Below are positions 18,291-26,447 of a DNA stretch of 51,756 bases, one piece after another. The stretch covers positions 1 through 51,756 of the forward strand of contig JAQTZQ010000006.1 in the NCBI GenBank assembly GCA_028687645.1, read 5' to 3'. Origin of the DNA: Rhodocyclaceae bacterium (GTDB lineage: Bacteria > Pseudomonadota > Gammaproteobacteria > Burkholderiales > Rhodocyclaceae). Under the pieces are notes generated by a model. The model did no database searches. It saw only the letters and a program-made list of their open reading frames with translations, and was not told where the DNA came from. The position numbers and the translations under genes were made by a program. The first letter of the stretch is position 1; every line of letters starts with the position of its first letter.

Positions 18291-21257
18291 ATGAAGAAGC
18301 GCCGATTTTCTTCCATCAAACATCAATCCGGCATCGCGCTGCTGGTACTGATGTTCGCCCTGATTCTCGCAGGGGGTTATGCGTTTTATCGCAGTGCGAA
18401 TATTGGTTTTGGTAAAACGCAAGAAGCCACTAAACGCTGGGCTACGCTGGCTCTGGCCAAAGAGGCACTAATCGCTCGCGCTGTTACCGACGACAATCGG
18501 CCTGGCAGCTTACCTTGCCCAGACTTGATAACTGATGAAAATGGCCTGGGAAACCACCCATATGATGGTAAGGCCGACCACTTTATCGGCGCGGGAGCTG
18601 CGCAGTGTCCAAACTACACGGGCTGGCTCCCTTGGGTTACTCTTGATCTGCCAGAACTGACTGATGATTCAGGCACACGACTTTGGTATTCGTTAACGCC
18701 CACGTTACGAGATGATGACAGCGCTCAACCGATCAACAGCGACACAGCTGGTAATTTACAGATTGATGGGGCCGGAGAAATTGTCGCCGTTATCATTGCC
18801 CCCGGTGGCGCGTTAGCGGGTCAAAATCGCCCATCAAATAACGTCGCAGACTACCTTGATGGCGAAAATGCCGACGCCGATACAAATTTTTCGAACGGCC
18901 CTGTAGGTGAGTTTTTCAACGACACAGTCACCGTGATTACGCGTCAAGAACTCATGGCAGCAGTGGAAAAGCGAATTGCTGGCGAGCTTAAAACTTGTCT
19001 CGAACAACATGCTCTTGAAGCCCCGGACGCCTCATACCCATGGCCTGCTCCGCTCTCCAATACAATTTTCAAAGGTCAGGCAAAGTCGCTTTTTGGTCAG
19101 GTTCCGTCCACCCAACCTGGCGGTAATCCCGATGAATTGCTCAAGCAAACAAATATTGACTTAGCCGCCGCCCTAAACACTTTTGACACCCCGGCATCTT
19201 CAGAGAATGCTGAGTCAAATCGTAGCGTCATGCTGCAACTCCAGGAAACCACCGCCTATGCCGGCGTACTTTATGACCGGATCTATGTCGTCGCAACAGA
19301 TCTCTACAACAAAGCCAAGACGCTCTCCACCAGCTTTGATGCACTGGACAAAACACTGGGAACTATCACCGCCAGCAGCAATGCTTTCTCCACTGGAGCA
19401 GCGGCGATTCCCCAAGCCATTAATCAAGCAAAACCCGACCTTGACGCCTTACTGGTCGCACTCGCCAACAGTGGTTTTGATATATTTCTCATGGAACTTG
19501 AGGCCGAAAACACCAAACTACAGGGCAAGATCACTTTGGCAATCACCAATCCTGACGAGGGAAATCTCGCTGCTCTCCAGACCCAGACCAACGTTTTCAA
19601 AAGCAAACTGTTCGCCAATAGTCTAACCAGCAACGCTGAGTTAAGCACGCTGTTGGTCACCAACACTGAATTAGCGAGTTTGACTGTCGATGCCGCCAAA
19701 TTAGCAAAAGCCTCACCCAACGATAGCGTCCTTGTGGCATCAGCGATCAAAAACGCATCGCTATTGGCCACAGCCAATCAAATACTCAAGGACAGCATCT
19801 TGAAAAGTCGACTAATCGTTGAAGTAGACCCGCTACATCTTAAGGATCTCAATCAGTTGGTAACCGACGCCTTGAGAAGCTATCTGACCAGACGTGAAGA
19901 AATTGATCTGATTGCGCTCAACAACATACTAAATTCGCTCAAAAACAATGTTGAACTAATAGGTTGCGACTCCGCGATAGTCATGGATGCCAAAGCAGCC
20001 GTGCTAACCAGCTTAGCATCGGCTTTAAGCGCCATAAGCACGCAACCATCACAAATTGAGGCAACAGTTAGCGCTGCAGTCAGCGAGACCGTTAAATTAA
20101 TTGATGCTAAATTTAATTTGGTAAATCTCTACTACTTTGCCATTGACCCACAAAATTTGGAGACCATCAACGAGAACATTGCCCAATCGCTCAATGCCTA
20201 TTTGCTCAAGCCCAAAGAAGTCGAGCTAGACTCACTATCACGCTCACTTCACCTGCTTAAGAGCAATGTTGATCTTATCGGTGGAGGCTCTAACGCAGTA
20301 ATTGCAGCCAAAGACTTAGTGGCCAATAGCTTGGCGGCAGCATGTAGCACCATTGCTAGCAACCCAGCAGGAATCGATATGGCGGTTCGCATGCTCATTA
20401 ACGAGAGCCATAATTTAATTAATGCCATACAAAACAACGGAGACAACATTGCACTAGCAACGCTTAATATTGTGCACGACTCACTCGTGACTAGCGCGCA
20501 AACACCAACTAGCACGCTCACCGGCGGCAAAGAAATCCGCGCTCTGACAAAACTGGTTAGCTACTGGGCGGACAACAGTGCTGCCTACAGTAAATCAATC
20601 GCACAAAAAGCACGCAAAAAGCCAAATGAAGAAAACGATAGCGACAACTCGGCCTTTGTCGCAGCCCAGCGCTTGTTGAACAGCCTCGACGGCGACTCGG
20701 GGACAATCAAACTACTCTTGCAAATAAGTAACAACCCTAGCGACTCAAGTGCCCTAGCAAACGCACAAACTGCACTTAACAAAACGCAAAAACTACTTGA
20801 CACACTGATGAGCAAAGGCAACACACTGGAAGAATCACTTCAATCTGCATTAGCGAATGCCGCAACCCCCACCAAATGGCTAGGTGCGAGTTGCACCCCG
20901 TTCCTTCCCCCTACCGGTAGCAAAACCTGGTGGGAAGCAAACGGTTGGTCTGACTACATTTTCTACCAAATCAGCGATCGATATCGTGCTCAGCCTGCAG
21001 GGGAAAAATGCGTGGGGAAATTGAAGGTCAATGATGCTGGTGCTTATTGTGTAGTGACAATTAGCGCGGGCAAACCCTTAGCATCACTGGCTCAAGAAAA
21101 TACAAAACGTAGCGACGGCGCGGAGCGTAAAGTGATCCAGTTTTTTGAGGAAGCCAACAATACTGATATTTCACGAAATGATGATGCACAAACTCCAAGC
21201 GCAGCATTCTCAAGCAAGTCAGTAACTAGCACCTTCAACGACCGTTTAGCCTACTAG
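18291..21257 (+). CDS. 988-aa minor-pilin-like protein with large repeat-bearing insert
   Basis: The N-terminus is prepilin-like: a basic start, then GIALLVLMFALILAGGYAFY (about residues 13-32), resembling PilX-type minor pilins, although the classical Phe-Thr-Leu-Ile-Glu is absent. Residues 50-230 form a head domain with LPCPD (from 74), GWLPWVTLDLPELTDDSGTRLWY and DYLDGENADAD. About residues 240-860 are a helical, Ala/Leu/Asn/Ser-rich insert. It carries two diverged tandem units of about 106 residues, starting at 513 (DPLHLKDLN) and 619 (DPQNLETIN). The last 120 residues return to a globular domain with three cysteines, ending FNDRLAY. The insert DNA is visibly more AT-rich than its neighbours. 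The gene starts three bases after the upstream stop. It may cap or decorate the pilus; this is inference. Confidence 0.75.
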   Translation: MKKRRFSSIKHQSGIALLVLMFALILAGGYAFYRSANIGFGKTQEATKRWATLALAKEALIARAVTDDNRPGSLPCPDLITDENGLGNHPYDGKADHFIGAGAAQCPNYTGWLPWVTLDLPELTDDSGTRLWYSLTPTLRDDDSAQPINSDTAGNLQIDGAGEIVAVIIAPGGALAGQNRPSNNVADYLDGENADADTNFSNGPVGEFFNDTVTVITRQELMAAVEKRIAGELKTCLEQHALEAPDASYPWPAPLSNTIFKGQAKSLFGQVPSTQPGGNPDELLKQTNIDLAAALNTFDTPASSENAESNRSVMLQLQETTAYAGVLYDRIYVVATDLYNKAKTLSTSFDALDKTLGTITASSNAFSTGAAAIPQAINQAKPDLDALLVALANSGFDIFLMELEAENTKLQGKITLAITNPDEGNLAALQTQTNVFKSKLFANSLTSNAELSTLLVTNTELASLTVDAAKLAKASPNDSVLVASAIKNASLLATANQILKDSILKSRLIVEVDPLHLKDLNQLVTDALRSYLTRREEIDLIALNNILNSLKNNVELIGCDSAIVMDAKAAVLTSLASALSAISTQPSQIEATVSAAVSETVKLIDAKFNLVNLYYFAIDPQNLETINENIAQSLNAYLLKPKEVELDSLSRSLHLLKSNVDLIGGGSNAVIAAKDLVANSLAAACSTIASNPAGIDMAVRMLINESHNLINAIQNNGDNIALATLNIVHDSLVTSAQTPTSTLTGGKEIRALTKLVSYWADNSAAYSKSIAQKARKKPNEENDSDNSAFVAAQRLLNSLDGDSGTIKLLLQISNNPSDSSALANAQTALNKTQKLLDTLMSKGNTLEESLQSALANAATPTKWLGASCTPFLPPTGSKTWWEANGWSDYIFYQISDRYRAQPAGEKCVGKLKVNDAGAYCVVTISAGKPLASLAQENTKRSDGAERKVIQFFEEANNTDISRNDDAQTPSAAFSSKSVTSTFNDRLAY
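19827..20460 (+). repeat. diverged tandem duplication inside the 988-aa gene
   Basis: Two units of about 318 bp start at 19827 and 20145. The products align without gaps over long parts: RSYLTRREEIDLIALNNILN against NAYLLKPKEVELDSLSRSLH, then LKNNVELIGCDSAIVMDAK against LKSNVDLIGGGSNAVIAAK. The DNA itself has diverged, so the duplication is old. Confidence 0.7.
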
Positions 21258-21273
21258 CCGCCAAGTGACACAA

Positions 21274-21996
21274 ATGCGCCACGCACCAAAGCAACACCGA
21301 GGATTTAGCCTTGTCGAATTGGCGATGGTTTTAATCATTGTCGCGTTAATGTCAATGGGGTTGATGGTTGGCATTTCCGCCCAGCGCTCAGTTGCAGAAA
21401 ACTCTGATGTACAGCTTCAATTAGAGAATATCCGCGAGGCGTTACTTGGTTACGCCATGACCAACGGGCGATTGCCTTGCCCCGCAGACCCCACTCTCCA
21501 AAGCGATGTAGGTGGCAACGAGGCTTTAGAAAGTGCGCTAACTGGTACAGCGGCTGACAAAGTTTGCACTTTGGAGTTTGGTGTTTTACCTTGGAAAACT
21601 CTGGGCATTTCCGAAGCTGACCCTTGGGGAAATCGCTTTACCTACCTTGTTGGGTTTGAGTTCTCAAATCCGTTAACTGAGGAAGAAAAAAACAATGGGA
21701 TGCGCGCTAAATTCGATATGACAACCACAGGAAGAGCGAACATTGAAGACGGAGCAAGTCACACAGTCGCAGGAGACGTACCTGCTGTTATCGTCAGTCA
21801 TGGCAAAAGATCTGCAGGGGCGTATAACTCAGCAGGCAACAAATTGGAAAATGGTTCAGGTGATGAGAAAGAGAATTCTGACGCAGACTTGACCTTTGTT
21901 TCCAAAGTACCCAACGACGCTTTCGATGACATCGTCACCTGGATCGTCCCCACCATCCTCAAATCGCGAATGGTCGCTGCCGGTCGCTTGCCTTAA
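21274..21996 (+). CDS. prepilin-type protein with type IV N-methylation motif
   Basis: A 240-residue pilin-like protein. After a short basic leader (MRHAPKQHRG) comes the prepilin peptidase site, Gly followed by FSLVELAMVLIIVALMSMGLMVG, with Glu at mature position 5. The head domain has NGRLPCPADP (LPCP at 67-70), a second cysteine, GVLPWKTLGI and DPWGNRFTYLVGFEF. These share the LPCP...LPWxTL pattern with the adjacent 988-residue protein. It is too large and Cys-patterned for a typical major pilin and is more likely a minor pilin. A GTG at 21265 is an alternative start. No clear Shine-Dalgarno is seen for either. Its 3' end overlaps convergent gpsA by four bases. Confidence 0.85.
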   Translation: MRHAPKQHRGFSLVELAMVLIIVALMSMGLMVGISAQRSVAENSDVQLQLENIREALLGYAMTNGRLPCPADPTLQSDVGGNEALESALTGTAADKVCTLEFGVLPWKTLGISEADPWGNRFTYLVGFEFSNPLTEEEKNNGMRAKFDMTTTGRANIEDGASHTVAGDVPAVIVSHGKRSAGAYNSAGNKLENGSGDEKENSDADLTFVSKVPNDAFDDIVTWIVPTILKSRMVAAGRLP

Positions 21997-22982
21997 GCCA
22001 ATTCTTCCCGAGGATCGCGTGCCATCAACCGCTCCAGCGCCGAGGCGGCACTGAGTTGACCGTCCAGGACAGCGGCGACAGCTGAGGAAATCGGCATATC
22101 AACTGCAAATTCAAGTGCCAGCTTGGCGACTTCGTGGGCGGTGTAAACACCTTCGGCAACATGGCCGAGTTCTTCAAGTATTTGCGGCAAAGACTTGTTT
22201 TCGGCCAGCGCCAAACCAACGCGGCGGTTGCGGGAGAGATCACCAGTACAGGTCAGTACCAGATCGCCCATACCGGCAAGACCCATGAAGGTTTCGCGTT
22301 GCGCCCCCAGCGCAAGACCCAGGCGGGCGATTTCAGCCAAGCCTCGCGTCATCAGCGCAGCACGGGAGTTGAGGCCAAGTTTGAGGCCATCGCAAACTCC
22401 CGTTGCAATCGCCAGCACGTTTTTGACCGCACCACCGACCTCGACACCAATCAAATCATCGTTGGCATAAATACGCAGGCGACTACTATGCAACTGGCGC
22501 GCTGCTTCACGAGCAAATGTCGGATCGTTGGCAGCAAGCGCCACGGCGGTCGGTTGTCCGGCGGCAACCTCCTCGGCAAAACTGGGGCCGGACAAGGCGC
22601 CACAGACTGCTTGCGGGCCAAGCACTTCGGCAATCACCTGATGCGGTAGCAACCCGGTGCCAGCTTCGAAACCTTTACAGACCCAAATCAGCGGGCAGAC
22701 CGAACCAGCTTTTTTAAGCTGCTCAGCCGTCGGACGCAAGCCGGCAATCGGCGTAGCAATCACCAACAATTCTGCCGCAGCCACTGCCACTGCGAAATCG
22801 GTCAACACCTCGACAGAATCCGGCAATTGGTAGCCGGGGAAGAAACGATGATTTTCCCGGGTAGTTTTGAGGTCGACCGCAACATCTTCCTCGCGCGACC
22901 AAAGGCTTATCTGGTGCTTGCCAGCAAAGGCGATTGCCAGCGCCGTCCCCCAGGCACCGGCGCCCAACAAGGTGATTTTCAT
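21993..22982 (-). CDS. gpsA: NAD(P)-dependent glycerol-3-phosphate dehydrogenase
   Basis: Reduces dihydroxyacetone phosphate to sn-glycerol 3-phosphate for phospholipid synthesis. The 329-residue protein has the N-terminal Rossmann motif GAGAWGTALA, the conserved catalytic block AVKNVLAIATGVCDGL with its Lys, and GLAGMGDLVLTCTGDLSRNRRVG. The length is normal (E. coli 339). It is the last gene of a six-gene minus-strand run (arsR-rhodanese-grxC-secB-SH3-gpsA) and overlaps the upstream gene by four bases. The rhodanese-grxC-secB-gpsA order is the same as in E. coli. Confidence 0.97.
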   Translation of the reverse strand: MKITLLGAGAWGTALAIAFAGKHQISLWSREEDVAVDLKTTRENHRFFPGYQLPDSVEVLTDFAVAVAAAELLVIATPIAGLRPTAEQLKKAGSVCPLIWVCKGFEAGTGLLPHQVIAEVLGPQAVCGALSGPSFAEEVAAGQPTAVALAANDPTFAREAARQLHSSRLRIYANDDLIGVEVGGAVKNVLAIATGVCDGLKLGLNSRAALMTRGLAEIARLGLALGAQRETFMGLAGMGDLVLTCTGDLSRNRRVGLALAENKSLPQILEELGHVAEGVYTAHEVAKLALEFAVDMPISSAVAAVLDGQLSAASALERLMARDPREELA

Positions 22983-23416
22983 AAACCCCAGACTTGTGTT
23001 GAACGCACAAAGCCACTCAACCCGTCACGATGCTTGACCTTGGCCCAGCCCATTGATGCTGGCTCAACAAATTCGAGTGCAACCCATTTATCGAATTCGG
23101 CAAGCAGTTTGCCATCCATTTGATCTGCCTGCCTGAGCTCGGCGACTGAGGCTGTCACAATCACCGTCCGCCGTTCTGCCAGGAGTTTGGTTTCTATCCA
23201 GGCAAGGGTGCCTTCGGCATCGCGGACCTTACTCCAGCCGTCGAGCTTGACGATCACTTCAACAGGCGTTTGCGCCTTGATCAGATACAGTTTTTTGCCC
23301 TTTAGCGAGGGCGAATCGAACAAAATCGCCGCTGGCGGGACAACTGAACGATAGTCAATCGCCAGCGCCGGGAGGCTTGCGGCTAATAGAAGTAGAAGAC
23401 TCAGCACCCGACGCAT
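22979..23416 (-). CDS. exported SH3-domain protein
   Basis: A 145-residue protein with a Sec signal peptide (MRRVLSLLLLLAASLPALA, cleavage near residue 19). It then has a bacterial SH3-like domain with AILFDSPSLKGKKLYLIKAQ, VKLDGWSKVRDAEGTLAWI and a second SH3-like stretch, GWAKVKHRDGLSGFVRSTQVWGL, at the C-terminus. Such domains usually bind cell-wall peptides. It lies between secB (11-base gap) and gpsA (4-base overlap), a position where betaproteobacteria often carry this gene. The exact role is unknown. Confidence 0.85.
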   Translation of the reverse strand: MRRVLSLLLLLAASLPALAIDYRSVVPPAAILFDSPSLKGKKLYLIKAQTPVEVIVKLDGWSKVRDAEGTLAWIETKLLAERRTVIVTASVAELRQADQMDGKLLAEFDKWVALEFVEPASMGWAKVKHRDGLSGFVRSTQVWGL

Positions 23417-23427
23417 GGCATTACCCC

Positions 23428-23895
23428 TTACTGCAGCGTTTCAGAAGATGCAGGCTGCGCCTGCTGTTCTTGCAAACGCGCCATGTACATGGACTCGAAA
23501 TTCACCGGCTGCAAAACAATTGGCGAGAAACCGGCGCGTGTGACCGCATCCGAAACCGCTTCACGAGCGTAAGGAAACAGGATGTTCGGACAGGCAACAG
23601 CGATCAGCGGCTCGACCTGTTCTTGCGGCACATTCATGATGCGGAAAATACCGGCCTGACCGACTTCGACCAAAAACACCGTTTTGTCAGCCAGCTTGGC
23701 GGTCACCGTCACCGTCAGCACCACCTCAAAAACGCCTTCACCAATCCCGCGCCCACCGGTATTCAGCTGGATTTCCACCTGCGGCGCCTCGCGCTCAAGA
23801 TAAATCTCCGGCGCATTCGGCACTTCAACGGACAAGTCTTTGATGTAGAGCTTTTCAATACCAAAAACTGGCTGCTGTTCTTCGTTTTGTTCCAT
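23428..23895 (-). CDS. secB: protein-export chaperone SecB
   Basis: Tetrameric cytoplasmic chaperone that holds preproteins unfolded and hands them to SecA. The 155-residue sequence shows the family blocks YIKDLSVEVPNAPEIYL, EVVLTVTVTAKLADKTVFLVEVGQAGIFRI and PNILFPYAREAVSDAVTRAGFSPIVLQPVNF. The start is preceded by a Shine-Dalgarno-like GGAAAG on the minus strand. grxC lies 17 bases upstream. Confidence 0.97.
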   Translation of the reverse strand: MEQNEEQQPVFGIEKLYIKDLSVEVPNAPEIYLEREAPQVEIQLNTGGRGIGEGVFEVVLTVTVTAKLADKTVFLVEVGQAGIFRIMNVPQEQVEPLIAVACPNILFPYAREAVSDAVTRAGFSPIVLQPVNFESMYMARLQEQQAQPASSETLQ

Positions 23896-23912
23896 GTCTA
23901 TCTTTCCAAGAG

Positions 23913-24176
23913 TTAATTGACTTCAAGCAAGGGCAAAAGCTTGCCGGCGGCATCCAGCGCATAAAGGTCATCACAACCGCCGACATGCGTATCACCGATA
24001 TAAATTTGCGGCACGGTACGGCGCTTGGTTTTTTCCATCATTTCTTCACGACGCACCGGATCAAGATCAATACGCACTTCTTCGATCTGCGCCACGCCAC
24101 GCGCGCTCAGCAATTGCTTGGCTCGCGTGCAAAACGGACAAACTGCCGTGGTGTACATCAATACTGCTGCGCTCAT
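23913..24176 (-). CDS. grxC: glutaredoxin 3
   Basis: Small glutathione-dependent thiol oxidoreductase. The 87-residue protein has the dithiol active site CPFC (residues 14-17), the cis-proline TVPQIYIG (Pro near 55) and the glutathione-binding GGCDDLYAL. It overlaps the upstream rhodanese by four bases, and the pairing of rhodanese and glutaredoxin next to secB is conserved in many proteobacteria. Confidence 0.96.
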   Translation of the reverse strand: MSAAVLMYTTAVCPFCTRAKQLLSARGVAQIEEVRIDLDPVRREEMMEKTKRRTVPQIYIGDTHVGGCDDLYALDAAGKLLPLLEVN

Positions 24177-24592
24177 TTGCTGCGACCTCCCTTTTTGACC
24201 GGGTAACCGGCGCCGACCCAGGCATCCATACCGCCCGCCAGATTGTGAACTTTAGCAAAGCCCTGCTTGGTCAATTCCCGGCAGGCCTTGTTGGAACGCA
24301 TGCCGGTCGCACAACAGACGATCAATGGCTTCTCCTTGAATTTCTCAAGTTGCCCCAAATGCTCGCTCAGCTTTGACAGCGGCAGATGATGCGCATCCGG
24401 CATATGACCATCAGCAAACTCACTGGCTTCGCGCACATCGACAATGTGTGCATCTTCACGGTTAATCAGCATCGTGGCCTCGGCGGGGGAGACGCTATTA
24501 CCGCCGCCCCCCATTAACATCGGCCAAATCAAGGCAATCGCACTCGCTACTACAACGCCAATCAGCAAAATGTTCTGATTGATAAACTCCAT
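24173..24592 (-). CDS. membrane-anchored rhodanese-like sulfurtransferase (YibN type)
   Basis: The 139-residue protein has an N-terminal membrane anchor (about residues 6-28, ILLIGVVVASAIALIWPML). A single rhodanese domain follows with IVDVREASEFADGHMPDAHHLPLSKL and the active-site loop VCCATGMRSNKACREL, whose second cysteine would carry the persulfide. The ATG at 24592 is preferred to a TTG nine bases upstream. It is the second gene after an ArsR-type regulator with thiol-sensor features, so sulfane-sulfur handling is a coherent theme, although the same gene precedes grxC-secB in species without the regulator. Confidence 0.9.
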   Translation of the reverse strand: MEFINQNILLIGVVVASAIALIWPMLMGGGGNSVSPAEATMLINREDAHIVDVREASEFADGHMPDAHHLPLSKLSEHLGQLEKFKEKPLIVCCATGMRSNKACRELTKQGFAKVHNLAGGMDAWVGAGYPVKKGGRSK

Positions 24593-24601
24593 TGGTACCA
24601 A

Positions 24602-24919
24602 TTAACCCACCTCTCCACAAAAAACTTCGCGCATCATACCAACCAGTTGCAGGGTGCGCTGATCGCCGACCCGATAAAACACACGGTTGGCATCTTTGCG
24701 CGTCATCAAAACATTTTTTTCCCGCAGGATGGCCAGATGCTGGGAGATATTGCTTTGCGACGTCCCGACCTGATCAACAATTTCCTGCACACAAACCTCC
24801 CTGTCACCAATGACACACAGGATTTTGAGACGCAGCGGGTGAGCGATCCCCTTGAGCGCGCGCGCGGCCAATTCGATGTGCTCCTGCTTCTCGATAAGAT
24901 TTAAAGTTGGCGTTTCCAA
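24602..24919 (-). CDS. ArsR-family repressor with BigR/SqrR-like cysteine pair
   Basis: A 105-residue winged-helix repressor. The DNA-reading helix is SQSNISQHLAILREKNVL, the usual ArsR pattern. It lacks the metal motif ELCVCDL of arsenic sensors. It has cysteines at 35 (LKILC, helix 2), 43 and 101 (near the C-terminus). Cys35 and Cys101 are 66 residues apart, the same spacing as the redox pair of BigR (42/108) and SqrR (41/107), which sense hydrogen sulfide-derived persulfides. That suggests a sulfane-sulfur sensor; it is an inference from spacing. The gene heads the run into rhodanese, grxC, secB, SH3 protein and gpsA. A perfect palindrome overlaps its own -10 box. Confidence 0.85.
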   Translation of the reverse strand: METPTLNLIEKQEHIELAARALKGIAHPLRLKILCVIGDREVCVQEIVDQVGTSQSNISQHLAILREKNVLMTRKDANRVFYRVGDQRTLQLVGMMREVFCGEVG

Positions 24920-24938
24920 GTCAATTCCCCCTCTAGGA

Positions 24939-24954
24939 ATAATGGAGCATTATA
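24939..24954 (-). promoter_or_regulatory. arsR promoter -10 box and overlapping palindromic operator
   Basis: ATAATG (24939-24944), GAG, CATTAT (24948-24953) forms a perfect inverted repeat. On the minus strand TATAAT (24954 down to 24949) is a perfect -10 hexamer within it, about 30 bases before the arsR start codon. The likely -35 (CTGTGA, 24977-24972) is weak. An operator across the -10 is the usual arrangement for ArsR autorepression. Confidence 0.6.
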
Positions 24955-25040
24955 AAATAAGCCTTTAGCTTTCACAGACCTTAATCAACAACCCGGCACG
25001 CCCCGCAGATTTTTCAGGCATCGCCGCCAGAGACAGCCAC

Positions 25041-26447
25041 TTGCCTGCATTCCCCATACTGCAAAAACCCTCTCGTGCTGTTTTGGCGACCATTTTGCTC
25101 GCCCTTTGCCTTGCTTACCACCCGCCTGCAGCTGCCAAAAAATCGGCCACACCCAGCAATGCCAGCCCGGAAATTGCTGACAAACAGGCTGACTTGGGCG
25201 AACTCCGCAACCGTATTGAAACATTACGCAAGGACTTATCCAGCAACGAAGAAAACAAGGCCGATGCGGCTGATCGTCTGCGCGAATCCGAACGTCAGAT
25301 ATCCCGTTTGCAGCGAGAACTCCACGAACTGGGCAATCATCGCGGTCAACTGCAAAAAAGACTACAAAATCTCGAACTTCAATCCAAAGAATTAGGTAAC
25401 ACGCTGGGCCAGCAGCAGTCTCAACTGGAAAAAATGCTTTACCGTCAATACTTGCGTGGCAGCCCCGACTCTCTGCAACTTCTGCTCAATGGTGACGACC
25501 CAAACCAGATGGCGCGCGATCTGCACTATCTGTCCGCTATCGCCCTCACTCGCGCTGAAATGATGGGCGAAATCAATGCCACGCTGGACAGAAAAAAAAC
25601 ATTGGCCGCCGACACCAAAGCGCAGGCCGACGAATTGCGAGGCATCGAAACCAAGCAACAGGAGCGCCACGCCGAACTGGAAAAACAGCGCGAAGACCGT
25701 AAGGTGCTGTTTAGTCAGATCTCAAGCAAAGTTAGCGCACAGCGCCAGGAAATTGGCAATTTGCAAAAAAATGAAAAGCGCCTAAGCAAGCTGATTGATC
25801 GCCTCTCACAAATTCTTGCTGCCCAAGCGGCACAGGCGGCCAAAGCGGCGCGAGCGGCTGAAATTGCCCGAGCCAAAGAAGCTGCACGCCTGGCTGAACA
25901 GGCAAAGCAAAAAGAAGCTCAGCGCGAAAGCGCCAGAACCAACGACCGCACCGTCACAAAGGCAGCACAAAATACGGCCACACCCAGCGAACCGCCGCGC
26001 AGCAAAGCAGTCGAAGCGGAGAATCGTTACGAACCGGTTGCCAGTGATGGCAGCTTTGGTCGACAAAAAGGCAAGTTACGCTTACCAGTGCTTGGCAATG
26101 TTTCGGGTCGCTTCGGGCGACCGCGCGACGGCGGCGGCACCTGGAAAGGCCTGTTCATCAAAGCCGGCGTCGGGAGCGATGTTAAGGCAGTGGCGAATGG
26201 ACGCGTGGTTTTTTCTGAGTGGATGCGTGGCTTTGGCAATCTGTTGATTGTTGATCATGGCGACGCTTATCTTTCGATTTACGGTAACAACGATTCTCTG
26301 CTTAAACAGGTGGGTCAGGCAGTCAAAGGCGGGGAGACGGTAGCCACCGTGGGTAACAGCGGGGGCAATCCGGATTCCGGTTTATACTTTGAACTCCGCC
26401 ACCGTGGGCAACCGATCGACCCGATGAAATGGGCAAGTCTCAAATGA
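25041..26447 (+). CDS. envC: murein hydrolase activator EnvC
   Basis: EnvC is a periplasmic protein that, with FtsEX, activates amidases AmiA/AmiB for septal peptidoglycan splitting. The 468-residue product has a signal peptide, a long coiled coil (about 45-260), and an Ala/Lys/Glu-rich linker with repeated AKAA/ARAAE units. A C-terminal LytM domain from about 345 contains SGRFGRPRDGGGTWKGLFI and LYFELRHRGQPIDP. The zinc ligands of active M23 enzymes are missing (WKG instead of a His motif), exactly as in EnvC, so it should be a non-catalytic activator. No ATG is in frame near the start; TTG at 25041 fits the signal peptide. ctpA overlaps its stop by four bases. Confidence 0.9.
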   Translation: MPAFPILQKPSRAVLATILLALCLAYHPPAAAKKSATPSNASPEIADKQADLGELRNRIETLRKDLSSNEENKADAADRLRESERQISRLQRELHELGNHRGQLQKRLQNLELQSKELGNTLGQQQSQLEKMLYRQYLRGSPDSLQLLLNGDDPNQMARDLHYLSAIALTRAEMMGEINATLDRKKTLAADTKAQADELRGIETKQQERHAELEKQREDRKVLFSQISSKVSAQRQEIGNLQKNEKRLSKLIDRLSQILAAQAAQAAKAARAAEIARAKEAARLAEQAKQKEAQRESARTNDRTVTKAAQNTATPSEPPRSKAVEAENRYEPVASDGSFGRQKGKLRLPVLGNVSGRFGRPRDGGGTWKGLFIKAGVGSDVKAVANGRVVFSEWMRGFGNLLIVDHGDAYLSIYGNNDSLLKQVGQAVKGGETVATVGNSGGNPDSGLYFELRHRGQPIDPMKWASLK

